Assembly (NCBI RefSeq): GCF_000027005.1
Contig: NC_012966.1
Span: 248,001-312,000 of the forward strand
DNA length: 64,000 bases
From: Komagataella phaffii GS115
Taxonomy: Eukaryota > Ascomycota > Pichiomycetes > Pichiales > Pichiaceae
Direction of reading: 5' to 3'
Shown: one piece after another, positions 18,538 through 28,238 of the stretch
Layout: each line of letters starts with the position of its first letter
Numbering within the stretch: the first letter of the stretch is position 1
Position numbers and translations under genes: made by a program
Notes under the pieces: generated by a model
Seen by the model: the letters and a program-made list of their open reading frames with translations, nothing else
What the model was told of the DNA's origin: nothing
Database searches by the model: none

Positions 18538-20671
18538 ATGTCTGACACCTCCGGTAATCTTTTCCAACCAGTTGCAACTTCCACGCCAACTAGGTTCCCT
18601 TTAGCTCCTTCCCCTGTAGGTCTTCCTGCAGGTCTATCACGTAACTTAAGAGAACCTTTTGACTGCGGTGCAGACTAATAATTTCTTAACGGGAATATTC
18701 TTCTTCGGTGATCAGACAACTCCAATCTACACCAATCCGTATGCATTGTGGTATTCCAAAAATACTGGGGACGGATTCAATGGATTGGCGATCTCCCAAA
18801 CCAGCATCAGCCAACGTCATTTCGCTGATGGTAATCCTCCACAGTTCTTCTATTCTCCAGTTGGAATCAAGTATTTCGTAATGAGTGCAAGAGAGTTTGA
18901 ATCCAACATTGATATCGATCTGGATACTCCACGAAAGTTCTCTATCAATGTTAATCTCACCTCGGGGTCCTCGTTTATACAATTCCCTGTTGTACAAGGA
19001 ATGGGATTCATCACTGGTGTATACTATAACTTGATCCCTTACTTTCACTCTGCTGTGGGTATTAGATCGGTCGCTGGAGACATCGCCCCAAGAAATGGTA
19101 TTGACAAATACAGAATTGAGCTCTTTGACGACTCTGTTTGGACTTTATACGTCAATAGTCCCCAAAGAATTCAGTTTGCAAGAAGAGGTTCCAATTCTAT
19201 CATTGGTTCAAATTCTGTCCATGGAGCCGTTATTCAGCTGATCCGTGGATCTCATAGTGATATGGATCAAGCTGCAGGCTGCTATCCCACAGCTGCATCC
19301 GTTGCAGGCTCTGTTTTGGGAAGTGATGGGATATACTCAATCAACTATGCCACCACGGGGAACTCTAACAGCGGCAATCCGCTGATCTTGGCCTTGCCTC
19401 ATCATGTCAACACTTTTACGGACTCCACTAACGATGCCAGAACTGGTATCAGGTTAGATGATCAAACTCACGGTACAATGGTTGGGGTTCTAACCAAGAA
19501 ACTGGAAATGAGGTCAACATTGCCTACCAATGTCTCTTTTGAGCCATGGTCTCAAATACCTGGGTTCTCAACACCGTCGTACTCACAAACAGCACTAACT
19601 GCAATCAGGACAGCCGCTGTAAATGAGGGAAACAATGACATAGCCGCAGAATCAAACCTTGACTCCATGTATTTCAGTGGAAAAGTTCTTAGTAAGTACG
19701 CCCTCGTATTGTGGTCTGCATACTATGTCGTGGGAGACAGACAACTTGCGGAGAATATTCTTTCCAAAATGAAGGCAGCCATTGAGAGATTTTCAAACAA
19801 TAATCAGATCAACGGTCTGGCATATGACACAACCTGGAAAGGAGTTGTTTCGAGCGGTGGTCTCGGAGGACATCCCGAAGTAGATTTTGGTAACACTTAC
19901 TACAACGATCACCATTTCCATTATGGGTATCATGTACACGCTGCAGCAGTAACTGCACATGTTGACAAGGCTTTAGGAGGAAACTGGGTCGATTCCATCA
20001 AAGATTGGGTTAATACCCTTATCCGTGATTACGCTAACCCTTCGTCTGATGACCCTCATTTCCCTGTTTTCAGGGCATTTGATTGGTATGTTGGACACTC
20101 TTGGGCAAAGGGAATCATTGAAAGTACTGATGGTAAAGATGAGGAGTCCTCCAGTGAAGATTACCACTCCTATTATGGAATTAAGCTGTGGGCTAAGGTC
20201 ATTGGAGACTCCGCCATGGAAGACAGAAGTAATCTGATGCTTGGTATTCTAAACACATCGTTGAACTCATACATGTTATATCGCTCAGATAACACAATTA
20301 TGCCGTCAAACTTCATCCCAAACAAAGTATGTGGTATCTTCTTCAGCAATAAGGTTGACCATACAACATGGTTCAGTAACGAATTGGTTCACATCCAAGG
20401 TATTCACATGCTGCCGATCACTTCATTGTCTTCCTTTGTTCGTGATCCGCAATTCACACGTGAAGAATGGGAGACTAAGTTACAGGCAATTGTAGACAGT
20501 GTCGATAGTGGCTGGAGGGGAATTCTGATGCTGAACTTGGCTCTTTTCAATCCTAGAGCCTCGTTTGATTTTTTCAACAATCCCGACTTACCAGTCAGAT
20601 TTCTTGATGACGGAATGACTAAGACATGGAGTTTAGTTTACTCTGCTGGAGTAGGAGGCTCTCCGGCTTAA
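18538..20671 (+). CDS. ACF2: GH81 endo-1,3-beta-glucanase, ACF2/ENG2 type (one apparent frameshift)
   Basis: Cytosolic-type GH81 endoglucanase; there is no signal peptide. The ATG at 18538 opens a frame reading GNLFQPVATSTPTRFPLAP, typical of the GH81 N-terminus, but this stops at 18676. The GH81 body (TNNFLTGIFFFGDQTTPIYTNPYALWYS onward) is in the +1 frame, open from 18650. Removing one T of the T4 run at 18657-18660 joins them as REPLTAVQTNNF and gives 710 residues. Further family blocks are YNDHHFHYGYHVHAAA, FDWYVGHSWAKGI and ESSSEDYHSYYGIKLW, containing the catalytic acidic residues. Probably a sequencing overcall; a short intron with a GTAGGT donor (18616) and GTGCAG acceptor (18673) would also keep the frame but lacks a good branch point. 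Confidence 0.88.
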
Positions 20672-20878
20672 ATAGGGTAAATAGGAGCGTATTTTTAGTA
20701 GGGTGGTTGAATCTGTCTTATCAGGTTCACACCATCCCCTTATGTGTCCAACCGGCCATACATCCCAACACCAAGTTGGCTGGATCTCTAGTGTTATTGT
20801 TCTGGTCCCTCAAAAAAGTAGCTCATTATTCTGGTTCACACTGCTTACTCCCAATACACGATCGACCTAAATTGCAAC

Positions 20879-22042
20879 ATGGACGGTGAACTACTGGGTT
20901 GTATAGTAAGACTAAAGAATGCTCTGGAAAGGGAAAAATCCGGAAATACCTTCAATTCAGATTACGACTACGAAGACACGGAAGACTACCCTATAAACGA
21001 CCCGCAATTTAGTGGATCGTTTGGAAAAAGAACCAACCGTGGTAACAAGCTCTTTGACTCATATTCAAAGGTGGATAGAACGAGATTGGGCTCTGAGTTT
21101 GAGTTTTTCCGTTCTGGAGTGACCAAAAGTTTAGGCGTTCATGGGTCGAAGATCGTCTTTACCAATAACTTGAAACGAAAGCACTATAAGGATGAAAGCG
21201 ATGAAATATCACAAAAGAGAAGGACACAAGCTAAACAAATTTCCAACGGTAATAAAAAGTCTAAAGGAGAAGAAGCTGAGAATGAAAGTGAAGACTCCGA
21301 AGATGATACGGACGATAATCCATTCAACTTGATTAATGTGGGGGAAATTCTGGAACCAATCCAGGACCCTACAGATATAGCTACAAGACCTACGATACGA
21401 AGGACCTATGACCCCAAGACGAGTAAAAATCTTCAGAACTTGAGTCTGCAAACTATCCAGTTGATCGAAAAGGAACAGGAGACGGTGGTACAACTATTCA
21501 AGCTCATGGATTTTTTCCTTGGCGATGACTACAACAATTTTCACCCTGACCACATGAAATTACCTGAATACGATCACCATCTATCGTTTGATGATTTAGA
21601 TAGACAACTTGAATCTGCTAATATTCGATGCAAAACCACCGTTGACAACAGCACATCAACGACTTCTCAAGCCTCGAGTATTGAGGCAAACAAAGAGCCG
21701 CCTGTGTACGCTGAAGCCAAAGACAAGCGTATAACAAGATCTCAGGCAAATGAGGGAGTTACTGTGACAGACCCCTTCTTTCAAACTCCAGAGTTTGTGA
21801 AGGATCCCAACTTTGGTATATCTGACCCAAAGGACGCGGAATCCACTAGACAATTGCTACAAATCACTTTACAGAGGAATGAAGAGTTCATTCGATGTTT
21901 GACCACTATACGGAACGGAATGGTTCGAACGGAAAGAATGAAGAACAGCATATTTAAATGGTGTCGGGAGATGAACGGTGAGACCGATATTAATATTGAA
22001 GGCAAGCCCATGACCAAGGATGACATTAGAAAAGAAAAGTGA
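20879..22042 (+). CDS. RXT2: RXT2-like subunit of the Rpd3L histone deacetylase complex
   Basis: 387 residues, strongly charged. A conserved element FGKRTNRGNKLFDSYSKV at about 49-66 matches the TNRGNKL core of the Rxt2 N-terminal domain. An acidic stretch follows at about 130-150, and a helical segment near 325-375 (LLQITLQRNEEFIRCLTTIRNGM). Rxt2 is a small subunit of the large Rpd3 histone deacetylase complex. The call is supported by context: in S. cerevisiae RXT2 (YBR095C) and PBY1 (YBR094W) are convergent neighbours, exactly as here with PBY1 67 bp away. Confidence 0.82.
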   Translation: MDGELLGCIVRLKNALEREKSGNTFNSDYDYEDTEDYPINDPQFSGSFGKRTNRGNKLFDSYSKVDRTRLGSEFEFFRSGVTKSLGVHGSKIVFTNNLKRKHYKDESDEISQKRRTQAKQISNGNKKSKGEEAENESEDSEDDTDDNPFNLINVGEILEPIQDPTDIATRPTIRRTYDPKTSKNLQNLSLQTIQLIEKEQETVVQLFKLMDFFLGDDYNNFHPDHMKLPEYDHHLSFDDLDRQLESANIRCKTTVDNSTSTTSQASSIEANKEPPVYAEAKDKRITRSQANEGVTVTDPFFQTPEFVKDPNFGISDPKDAESTRQLLQITLQRNEEFIRCLTTIRNGMVRTERMKNSIFKWCREMNGETDINIEGKPMTKDDIRKEK

Positions 22043-22108
22043 CAAACAGAGCAAATGAAAAATCTATTTCTTCAATGTAATTTTTATAGAAATACAGTTG
22101 ACTATTAT

Positions 22109-24389
22109 TCAGCTTAAGCTACCGGTATTAGTGTCCAATACCTTGTGCATGAGAGGGTTTTTCTTCTTGGAATCTGGAAAGTAAAACGGGGAGATGCATT
22201 GATCCACAATCCCCTCAAAGAGCTGGTAAATTATCTGCTTCAAATCGTCTCCCGTTTGCTTGAAATCGGGGTAGGAGTTGACTTCTAGAAGTGAACATTC
22301 GAAATTTTCATCCACCAAAAAGTCAATCCCAAAAACTTCAAATGCATTACTTAATGGTTGAAAGTTGATTCTGTCTACAGATAATGCAGCTTTGAAAAGC
22401 TCTTTGACGATCTCCTTAACTTGACCAAATAACTTTTGCTTTTGGTTTTCAGTTAACTTGGAGCTCCACAGTTCAACGACATTGGTGTTAGCATCTGTGA
22501 TTTCATCGGTGATGACTGTCTTCTGAGCGCATGTATTTGTTAAATGGCCATTCAAAATAAAGACTCCATCTTCATCTTTTTCAGTCTTCTCGGGAGAAAC
22601 ATAGGGATCATTTGCAAACAACAACAGCATTTTTTCGAATACGTAAACCTCAAGGTCCCCATTGGCAACAATGTACGTTCTAATGTGTAGCTTCCTATTA
22701 TTATATTGGGGCAGAAGCAAGGGTTTGTCAACATACTCTTGAACAATAAAGTGACGCAATTGAGAGATGATTATGCGATTGTCTGAGGCAGCATCGTTAG
22801 TCTCTTCGGCCTCTTCCTCGGCATCAGACGCTTCATCTTCGAATGAATCAAAAATTGCCTGTAATTCGTCAATAGTTCTGAAAATTCGAATGCCCTGAGC
22901 CTTATCGCTCATACTTGGTTTCAGAATATAAGTTTTGTGACAGCCTGAAGACTCATTCTCTTCCAATTCCTCTCTCAAATCTAAATACTCGTCCAAGGCA
23001 TCATCCAAAAACTCTGCATAGTCTAATTCCAATTGGTACGATAAGGGTACATGGGTAGCCAAAATAGACTCAGGGTGCTTCGTTTTGTAAACCTTAACAG
23101 TGTTAGCTAGATAGTGCTTTCTAATCAGCGCCTTTCTATAGATATAAGAACAAACCTTGTATGAGGGCTCACTCACTATCTTGTCAAAGTTCAGTCCCTC
23201 ATAATCGCCGTAATGAACTAGTTTGTGGTACTTCTCAGGAAAAGTACTTACTACTGGCACCTTGGGAAGTTTTCTTTCCATGGCATTGATCAAAGGGTCG
23301 AAGATGTAAGAGTTTTTGTCATAGGTGACCAATAGTACCGATTTATCTTCGGTCTGGTCGTCAGTTCTAGGGTGTTAGAGGAAGAAATAAAAAAGCTGTA
23401 GACCGAATTATACACTTACTGGAAATCAATTTCACCCTCAATGGAGTCAACACCCTTGTAAACTGCTTTAAGTGGAGTGACACTAAATTGTTAGTAGACA
23501 ATACTCTGAAGAAAGGCAAAATAGTTACATACCTGATATTACCTTGCTCAACGACTTTACCATCATTCAGACCAACACTTTCCTTTACGCTGGTATGGAC
23601 GGAATCAAAGTCGGGAGTCCATTTGAAAGTGGTTTTATGCGCAACAGTTTCATCAACAATATCGGATACTTCTGGGAGGTCCTTTTTCGATTCAATGACT
23701 TTGGTGAAGACGGAGCCCCATCTATTTTCTAAGATTGGGGCAAATATGGCCTTTGTATCAGGACCTAAGGAGTCTTTCAAGGGAACATTGATGGAATACA
23801 ATTCAGCTTCAGGATGCCAGTTGTTATAGAGGTATTTAATCAACTTGAGACTCAGTTCGGAAGCAATTTTTAACACTTTAGCATCATGATCTCTGGTATA
23901 AAAAGAATAACTTAAACCGATAGCTCTTTTCCCGGTCAATGCCCCTTCCAGAGCACCTCCTAATGTCCCACTTGCCATTATATACAGAGCAGTCGAGTTC
24001 CTTCCGTAATTAGGCCCACTGAGAACCAAATCAACAGGGGGTTTATCTTTGTACAGATGATGAACACCAATATCGGTACATGATGCTGGTGTTCCGTCTA
24101 TAAGTACCCATTCCTGAAGATTCTTATCCTCACGATAACGAGATACCGGACTGGCAAATGGGCCATGAGATGAGTCATCCATAGGACAATTCAAAGCAGA
24201 GTACAAGTACTGAGCGGTTAACTCCTTGCCTGCAAAATGAGCCTTACCGATCCAAGATCTCTGTTGCGAGGGCACCACAATGCTCAGTTCCCAGTCTGTA
24301 TGATTCCTAATAGCATCCACTAAAAACTTGGCGTATGGAGAGGACATTAGATTGGGAGGCCCATCATCGTTTATTAGAAGAACATGCAT
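22109..24389 (-). CDS. PBY1: PBY1, SurE-like phosphatase fused to tubulin-tyrosine-ligase-like domain (3 exons)
   Basis: Three exons: 24389-23533, 23482-23420 and 23366-22109, totalling 725 residues (S. cerevisiae Pby1 is 753). Exon 1 encodes a SurE domain (MHVLLINDDGPP at the start, LVLSGPNYGRN with the conserved N). Exon 3 encodes the TTL-type ATP-grasp domain (YILKPSMSDKAQGIR, FIVQEYVDKPLL, KLHIRTYIV, FEVFGIDFLVDENFECSLLEVNSYPD). Intron 1 (23483-23532, 50 nt) has GTATGT, TACTAAC and TTTAG; intron 2 (23367-23419, 53 nt) has GTAAGT, CTCTAAC and CCTAG. Splicing keeps frame at both junctions. Pby1 is a P-body-associated protein; its cap-binding and ligase activities were not assessed here. The ATG at 24389 is preferred because it directly opens the SurE fold. 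Confidence 0.93.
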
Positions 24390-24555
24390 TCTGAGACGGT
24401 TATTCAAGTATTGTACGAGACGTTGAAGAATGAATTTTCACTATCCTTAGGCGGATGGATATGTCTTCGCGCGGCTAGAGATCCGGTCCTAGTAAAGCTC
24501 TTCCCTCCATAATCTACGACTCATCTTGGGATGTCTATCTATTACTATGGGTAGC

Positions 24556-25818
24556 CTACACAACTCTCACTTTAGGCAGAATGTCAACCAAAAGATCATC
24601 TACTTTTAAGTGACTTGGGTCGTTGGACTTTTGGCGGTACTCAGCCAACAAATCAAAGTACTTGTCAAACAGGTAACTTGAGTCCAAGGGTCCACCTTTA
24701 GCCTCAGGGTGAAACTGAGTGGAGAAGATAGGACGAGAATCATGGATCAGCCCTTCATTGGATTGATCGTTCAAATTAATGAAGTATTCCTTAAAGTCGG
24801 AAGGTAGAGTCGAGGCATCGACAGCGTATCCGTGATTTTGGGACGTGATGTGACATTTACCAGTAGTCAAGTCCAAAGCTGGAATGTTGTGGGCCCTGTT
24901 ACCGTACTTCAATTTGATGGTCTTAGCTCCACTAGCCAATGCCAACAACTGGTGGCCCAGACAAATACCAAAGACTGGTAGATCCAGATTCTGTTGCATC
25001 AGTTCTCTCAAGTTTTGAACAGTGCTAGCGCAATGGGTTGGGTCACCTGGGCCATTAGAGATAAAAACTCCGTCAAATTTGCTGGCAACTTTTTGAATTG
25101 GGTAGTCATATGGCAAAACGGTAATCGAAGCTCCTCTGGAAACCAGGGATCTCAAGATGTTCTCCTTGACACCACAATCAATTACAGCAACATGGTACTT
25201 GGCATTAGGAGATGGGACGTGGAACGGAGCCTTGGTGGTGACCTTGTGGACCAAGTTGACCGATCCAGGATCTTCGAAAGCAGCGTCTTCATCAGCATCA
25301 TACTCTTCACCAACGGTCAATCTAGCTAACGAAGAACCCTGTTCTCTCAGGTAGGTGACCAATGCTCGGGTGTCAACTCCAGTAATTGCAGCGACCCCCT
25401 CTCTTTTACACCATTGACTCAAACTTTCGACAGCTGTCCAATGAGAATACTGCAAGGCAACATCACTAACGATAATACCGATACATTGAATACGAGGAGA
25501 TTCAAAGTACTTCAGCAGATTGAACTCATCTCTGGTTTTTCCCGATGGGACACCGTAGTTTCCAATCAGGGGTTGAGTGAAGCAGATCATTTGTCCCTTA
25601 TAGGACGGATCAGTCATCGACTCTGGGTAACCAACCAAGGAGGTGGTGAAGACAGCTTCTCCACTGATATTCTTGTTGGCACCAAAAGAGTAACCGTCAA
25701 AGACGGGGCCGTTTCTAATGGTAAGAGTGGCCCTGTCCAGTCTGGCGGATGATGACAATCTGGTCTGTTGAAAGACCAACGACTTGAGGAAATGACGATT
25801 ATTTCTTAAGATATTCAT
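24556..25818 (-). CDS. CPA1: CPA1, carbamoyl-phosphate synthase (arginine-specific) small subunit
   Basis: 420 residues. Glutaminase subunit that supplies ammonia to the large subunit CPA2 to make carbamoyl phosphate for arginine synthesis. The class-I amidotransferase triad is present: nucleophile C286 in FGICLGHQ, H370 and E372 in QFHPEAKGG. The N-terminal CPS small-chain domain includes [21 protein letters not shown]. About 26 extra N-terminal residues ([14 protein letters not shown]...RLSSSARL) are rich in Arg, Ser and hydrophobics with no acidic residue before position 29, so a mitochondrial presequence is likely, unlike cytosolic S. cerevisiae Cpa1. The ATG at 25818 has an ACC-ATG context and overlaps the stop of the attenuator uORF. 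Arginine-specific translational control is therefore expected. Confidence 0.95.
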   Translation of the reverse strand: MNILRNNRHFLKSLVFQQTRLSSSARLDRATLTIRNGPVFDGYSFGANKNISGEAVFTTSLVGYPESMTDPSYKGQMICFTQPLIGNYGVPSGKTRDEFNLLKYFESPRIQCIGIIVSDVALQYSHWTAVESLSQWCKREGVAAITGVDTRALVTYLREQGSSLARLTVGEEYDADEDAAFEDPGSVNLVHKVTTKAPFHVPSPNAKYHVAVIDCGVKENILRSLVSRGASITVLPYDYPIQKVASKFDGVFISNGPGDPTHCASTVQNLRELMQQNLDLPVFGICLGHQLLALASGAKTIKLKYGNRAHNIPALDLTTGKCHITSQNHGYAVDASTLPSDFKEYFINLNDQSNEGLIHDSRPIFSTQFHPEAKGGPLDSSYLFDKYFDLLAEYRQKSNDPSHLKVDDLLVDILPKVRVV

Positions 25819-25871
25819 GGTGAGGTTTTCCAAATGTGATCTGAAATGTAATCTTGGCAAGTTTGGTTCAT
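25815..25871 (-). CDS. CPA1 leader uORF: arginine attenuator peptide (18 aa)
   Basis: An 18-codon uORF in the CPA1 leader encodes [18 protein letters not shown]. The block [14 protein letters not shown] is practically identical to the arginine attenuator peptide of S. cerevisiae CPA1 and close to that of Neurospora arg-2, including the Asp of QDY needed for arginine-dependent ribosome stalling. In those fungi the nascent peptide plus arginine stalls the terminating ribosome and lowers translation (and, by NMD, mRNA level). Here the N-terminal part is shorter than the 25-aa yeast peptide, and the TGA stop shares bases with the CPA1 ATG (ATGA overlap). It is too short for ordinary gene finders. 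Confidence 0.95.
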   Translation of the reverse strand: MNQTCQDYISDHIWKTSP

Positions 25872-25941
25872 AAAACGTCAAAAGACCACCTGAAGATAAA
25901 AAATAAAGTGGAAGGAGAAGAAAAAGAGGTTTTTTTCCAGA

Positions 25942-25956
25942 TGAGTCTATGACTAA
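25942..25956. promoter_or_regulatory. Two near-consensus Gcn4 sites upstream of CPA1
   Basis: TGAGTCT (25942-25948) and TGACTAA (25950-25956) each differ by one base from the Gcn4 site TGASTCA. They lie about 125-140 bp upstream of the CPA1 ATG. General amino-acid control of CPA1 is known in S. cerevisiae; use of these sites is inferred. Confidence 0.35.
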
Positions 25957-26302
25957 GATTTCTCTTCAAAGAATTTTTTCAAGGTTTGAGAGGGATGAAA
26001 GCGAGGCTGCTGCACGATTATCGATGTCATTCAATAGGGAGGTAGAAGAGAACTGAGGGAGAAAAGGCTACAACTGAACCTAAAACTAACTGAATTTGGA
26101 ATGAAGCCTATTACACGAGAGGTGTGGCGCCTTTCCAAAGTCATCAGGTTCAAGTTATTGCTTTCTGGAGCAATAAATGATGTCAATCCCATACGGGGTC
26201 TCCACCCTTATAGAATTACTTATCTACCGGCTAGGTGTTGCATCGCGGACCAGCCCAATCGGGTAATTTTAGTTGAAAAGGTTTTTAGCGCGAGTCTAGT
26301 TA

Positions 26303-26309
26303 TTACCCG
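26303..26309. promoter_or_regulatory. Reb1-type site in RPL3/CPA1 spacer
   Basis: TTACCCG followed by G (Reb1 core TTACCCG) lies about 204 bp upstream of RPL3 in the 641 bp spacer between divergent RPL3 and CPA1. The rest of the spacer holds pyrimidine- and A-rich tracts near RPL3 (26400-26512) and an inverted CCGTAC/GTACGG pair at about 26347-26368. No further gene is supported. Confidence 0.4.
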
Positions 26310-26512
26310 GATAGTCTAATGCTGAAAATTTCTCGGACATTTTTGATCCGTACGTATATTTCAGTACGGAGAATCATCAACAAGAATCTTTCAATGCCAC
26401 CAAAAAAAAAGACATTTTTCACCATCGCGCATTCACAGTAGCTTGAAAAAAAAACTTCACCTTCACCCATTCTCTTCTCCTCCACCTTTTTACCCTTTAC
26501 TAAATTTGTATA

Positions 26513-27679
26513 ATGTCTCACAGAAAGTTTGAAGCTCCACGTCACGGTTCCCTTGGTTTCTTGCCAAAGAAGAGAGCCTCTTCTCCAAGAGCCAGATGTA
26601 AGGCTTTCCCTAAGGACGACAAGTCCAAGCCAGTCGCTTTGACCGCCTTCATGGGTTACAAGGCTGGTATGTCCACCATCGTGAGAGACTTGGACCGTCC
26701 AGGTTCCAAGATGCACAAGCGTGAGGTTGTTGAGGCCGTCTCCATTGTTGACACTCCACCTCTCGTTGTTGTCGGTGTCGTTGGTTACGTTGAGACCACC
26801 AGCGGTCTTAAGTCTTTGACCACCGTCTGGGCTGAGCACTTGTCTGATGATGTTAGAAGAAGATTCTACAAGAACTGGTACAAGTCCAAGAAGGTCGCTT
26901 TCAGCAAGTACTCTGCCAAGTACGCCAACGACCCAGCCTCTATCGAGACTGAGTTGGCCAGAATCAAGAAGTACGCTTCTGTTGTCAGAGTCCTCGTCCA
27001 CACCCAGATCAGAAAGACCCCTTTGAACCAAAAGAGAGCTCACTTGGCTGAGATCCAAATCAACGGTGGTTCCATTTCTGAGAAGGTCGACTGGGCCAGA
27101 GACCACTTCGAGCAGACCATTGCTGTTGACACCGTCTTTGAGCAGAACGAGAACATTGACGTTATCGCTGTCACCAAGGGTCACGGTTTCGAAGGTGTCA
27201 CCCACAGATGGGGAACCAAGAAGCTTCCAAGAAAGACCCACAGAGGTTTGAGAAAGGTTGCTTGTATTGGTGCTTGGCATCCAGCCCACGTTATGTGGAC
27301 TGTTGCCAGAGCCGGTCAAAACGGTTTCCACCACAGAACCTCTATCAACCACAAGATTTACAGAGTTGGTAAGGGTGATGATGAGTCCAACGGTTCTACC
27401 GAGTATGACAGAACCAAGAAGACCGTTACTCCTCTTGGTGGTTTTGTCAGATACGGTGAGATCAGAAACGACTTCGTCATGATCAAGGGTTCCATCCCAG
27501 GTCCAGTCAAGAGAGTTGTCACCTTGAGAAAGTCTTTGTACACTCAAACCTCCAGAAAGGCCACCGAGCAAGTCACCCTTAAGTGGATCGACACTGCTTC
27601 CAAATTCGGTAAGGGTAGATTCCAAACCCCAGCCGAGAAGGCCGCCTTCTTGGGTACCCTTAAGAAGGACTTGCAGTAA
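26513..27679 (+). CDS. RPL3: 60S ribosomal protein uL3 (RPL3)
   Basis: 388 residues, the length of yeast Rpl3 (387). Core protein of the large subunit near the peptidyl-transferase centre. Family landmarks are the N-terminus [20 protein letters not shown], the [12 protein letters not shown] loop, [14 protein letters not shown] (around the W finger), [11 protein letters not shown] with the methylatable His region, and [14 protein letters not shown]. Codon bias is extreme, as for highly expressed genes, which also produces long meaningless open frames on the opposite strand. Divergent from CPA1, convergent with DED1. Confidence 0.99.
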   Translation: MSHRKFEAPRHGSLGFLPKKRASSPRARCKAFPKDDKSKPVALTAFMGYKAGMSTIVRDLDRPGSKMHKREVVEAVSIVDTPPLVVVGVVGYVETTSGLKSLTTVWAEHLSDDVRRRFYKNWYKSKKVAFSKYSAKYANDPASIETELARIKKYASVVRVLVHTQIRKTPLNQKRAHLAEIQINGGSISEKVDWARDHFEQTIAVDTVFEQNENIDVIAVTKGHGFEGVTHRWGTKKLPRKTHRGLRKVACIGAWHPAHVMWTVARAGQNGFHHRTSINHKIYRVGKGDDESNGSTEYDRTKKTVTPLGGFVRYGEIRNDFVMIKGSIPGPVKRVVTLRKSLYTQTSRKATEQVTLKWIDTASKFGKGRFQTPAEKAAFLGTLKKDLQ

Positions 27680-28238
27680 ATACCTTATACCATACGTAAT
27701 AATATAGTATAAAGAGTATATACTCTTTTTTCTTTTAGCTCTTTCAAACTTAGTTAGACTCTACTAATGAGTATATACATATAATATCACCACTGCAAAT
27801 ACACCACTGCAAACAAAAAGATATCTTCTTTATTTTCCATAACTCCTTCCACTACCCACTAAAATTAAAAAAGAAACACCATAATCAAGCACCACAACTG
27901 AGAAACAAATAATATACAAACAAAATTAATAATATTATCAGTGTAGATCCACTTGCTGTACTTTAACACAACGATAAATTCACACAGAAAAACGTATGCT
28001 AATCAAACAATCAATAGAAAAACCAAGAAAAATCAAATGAGAAGATGCTGAATAAACATGATGACTGTGATGAGCGGTTGGAAAGTGGAATCCAACCGCA
28101 AAAACTGGATTCCAGCAGGGTCATGCTCCCTGTTGGTCCAAAACTATTTGATACCTTTATAAATTGATACCAACAAAAAACGAAAAGCAATCAAAAAAAT
28201 GCCTAGCGACAGCATCCTGTGTGTGACTGACTGGTGGT
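27680..28238. other. RPL3-DED1 convergent 3' region with two adjacent hairpins
   Basis: 559 bp between the stops of two convergent, highly expressed genes. AT-rich tracts with TATATA and AATAAA-like elements near 27700-27790 fit 3'-end signals for RPL3. At 28074-28099 GCGGTTGGA pairs perfectly with TCCAACCGC over an 8-nt loop. Six bases later, 28106-28140 forms a second hairpin (CCAGCAGGG with CCCTGTTGG plus an outer TGGA/TCCA). They may be mRNA 3'-UTR structure or part of an unannotated RNA. No coding sequence is supported. Confidence 0.5.

Noticed and set aside
18344..18604. 86-codon plus-strand frame overlapping the ACF2 start
   Set aside because: No protein-like features, and it overlaps the well-matched GH81 N-terminus in a different frame.
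18661..18680. Programmed +1 ribosomal frameshift in ACF2
   Set aside because: The site lacks a known yeast +1 slippery heptamer, and a T4 overcall explains it more simply given three similar cases in the window.
25953..26030. A second small upstream frame (25 codons, MTSIIVQQPRF...) in the CPA1 leader region
   Set aside because: It has no resemblance to the attenuator peptide and the transcript start is unknown, so it may lie outside the mRNA.
26303..27625. 440-codon open frame antisense to RPL3
   Set aside because: It mirrors the strongly biased codons of RPL3, has no recognisable domain and lies over an unambiguous ribosomal protein gene.
28074..28140. H/ACA box snoRNA made of the two hairpins
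   Set aside because: The stems are too short for a fungal H/ACA RNA, the 6-nt linker AAAAAC does not fit ANANNA, and no ACA box is found at the expected distance.
28058..28235. C/D box snoRNA using the TGATGA motifs near 28062
   Set aside because: No CTGA D box at a suitable distance and no terminal stem.
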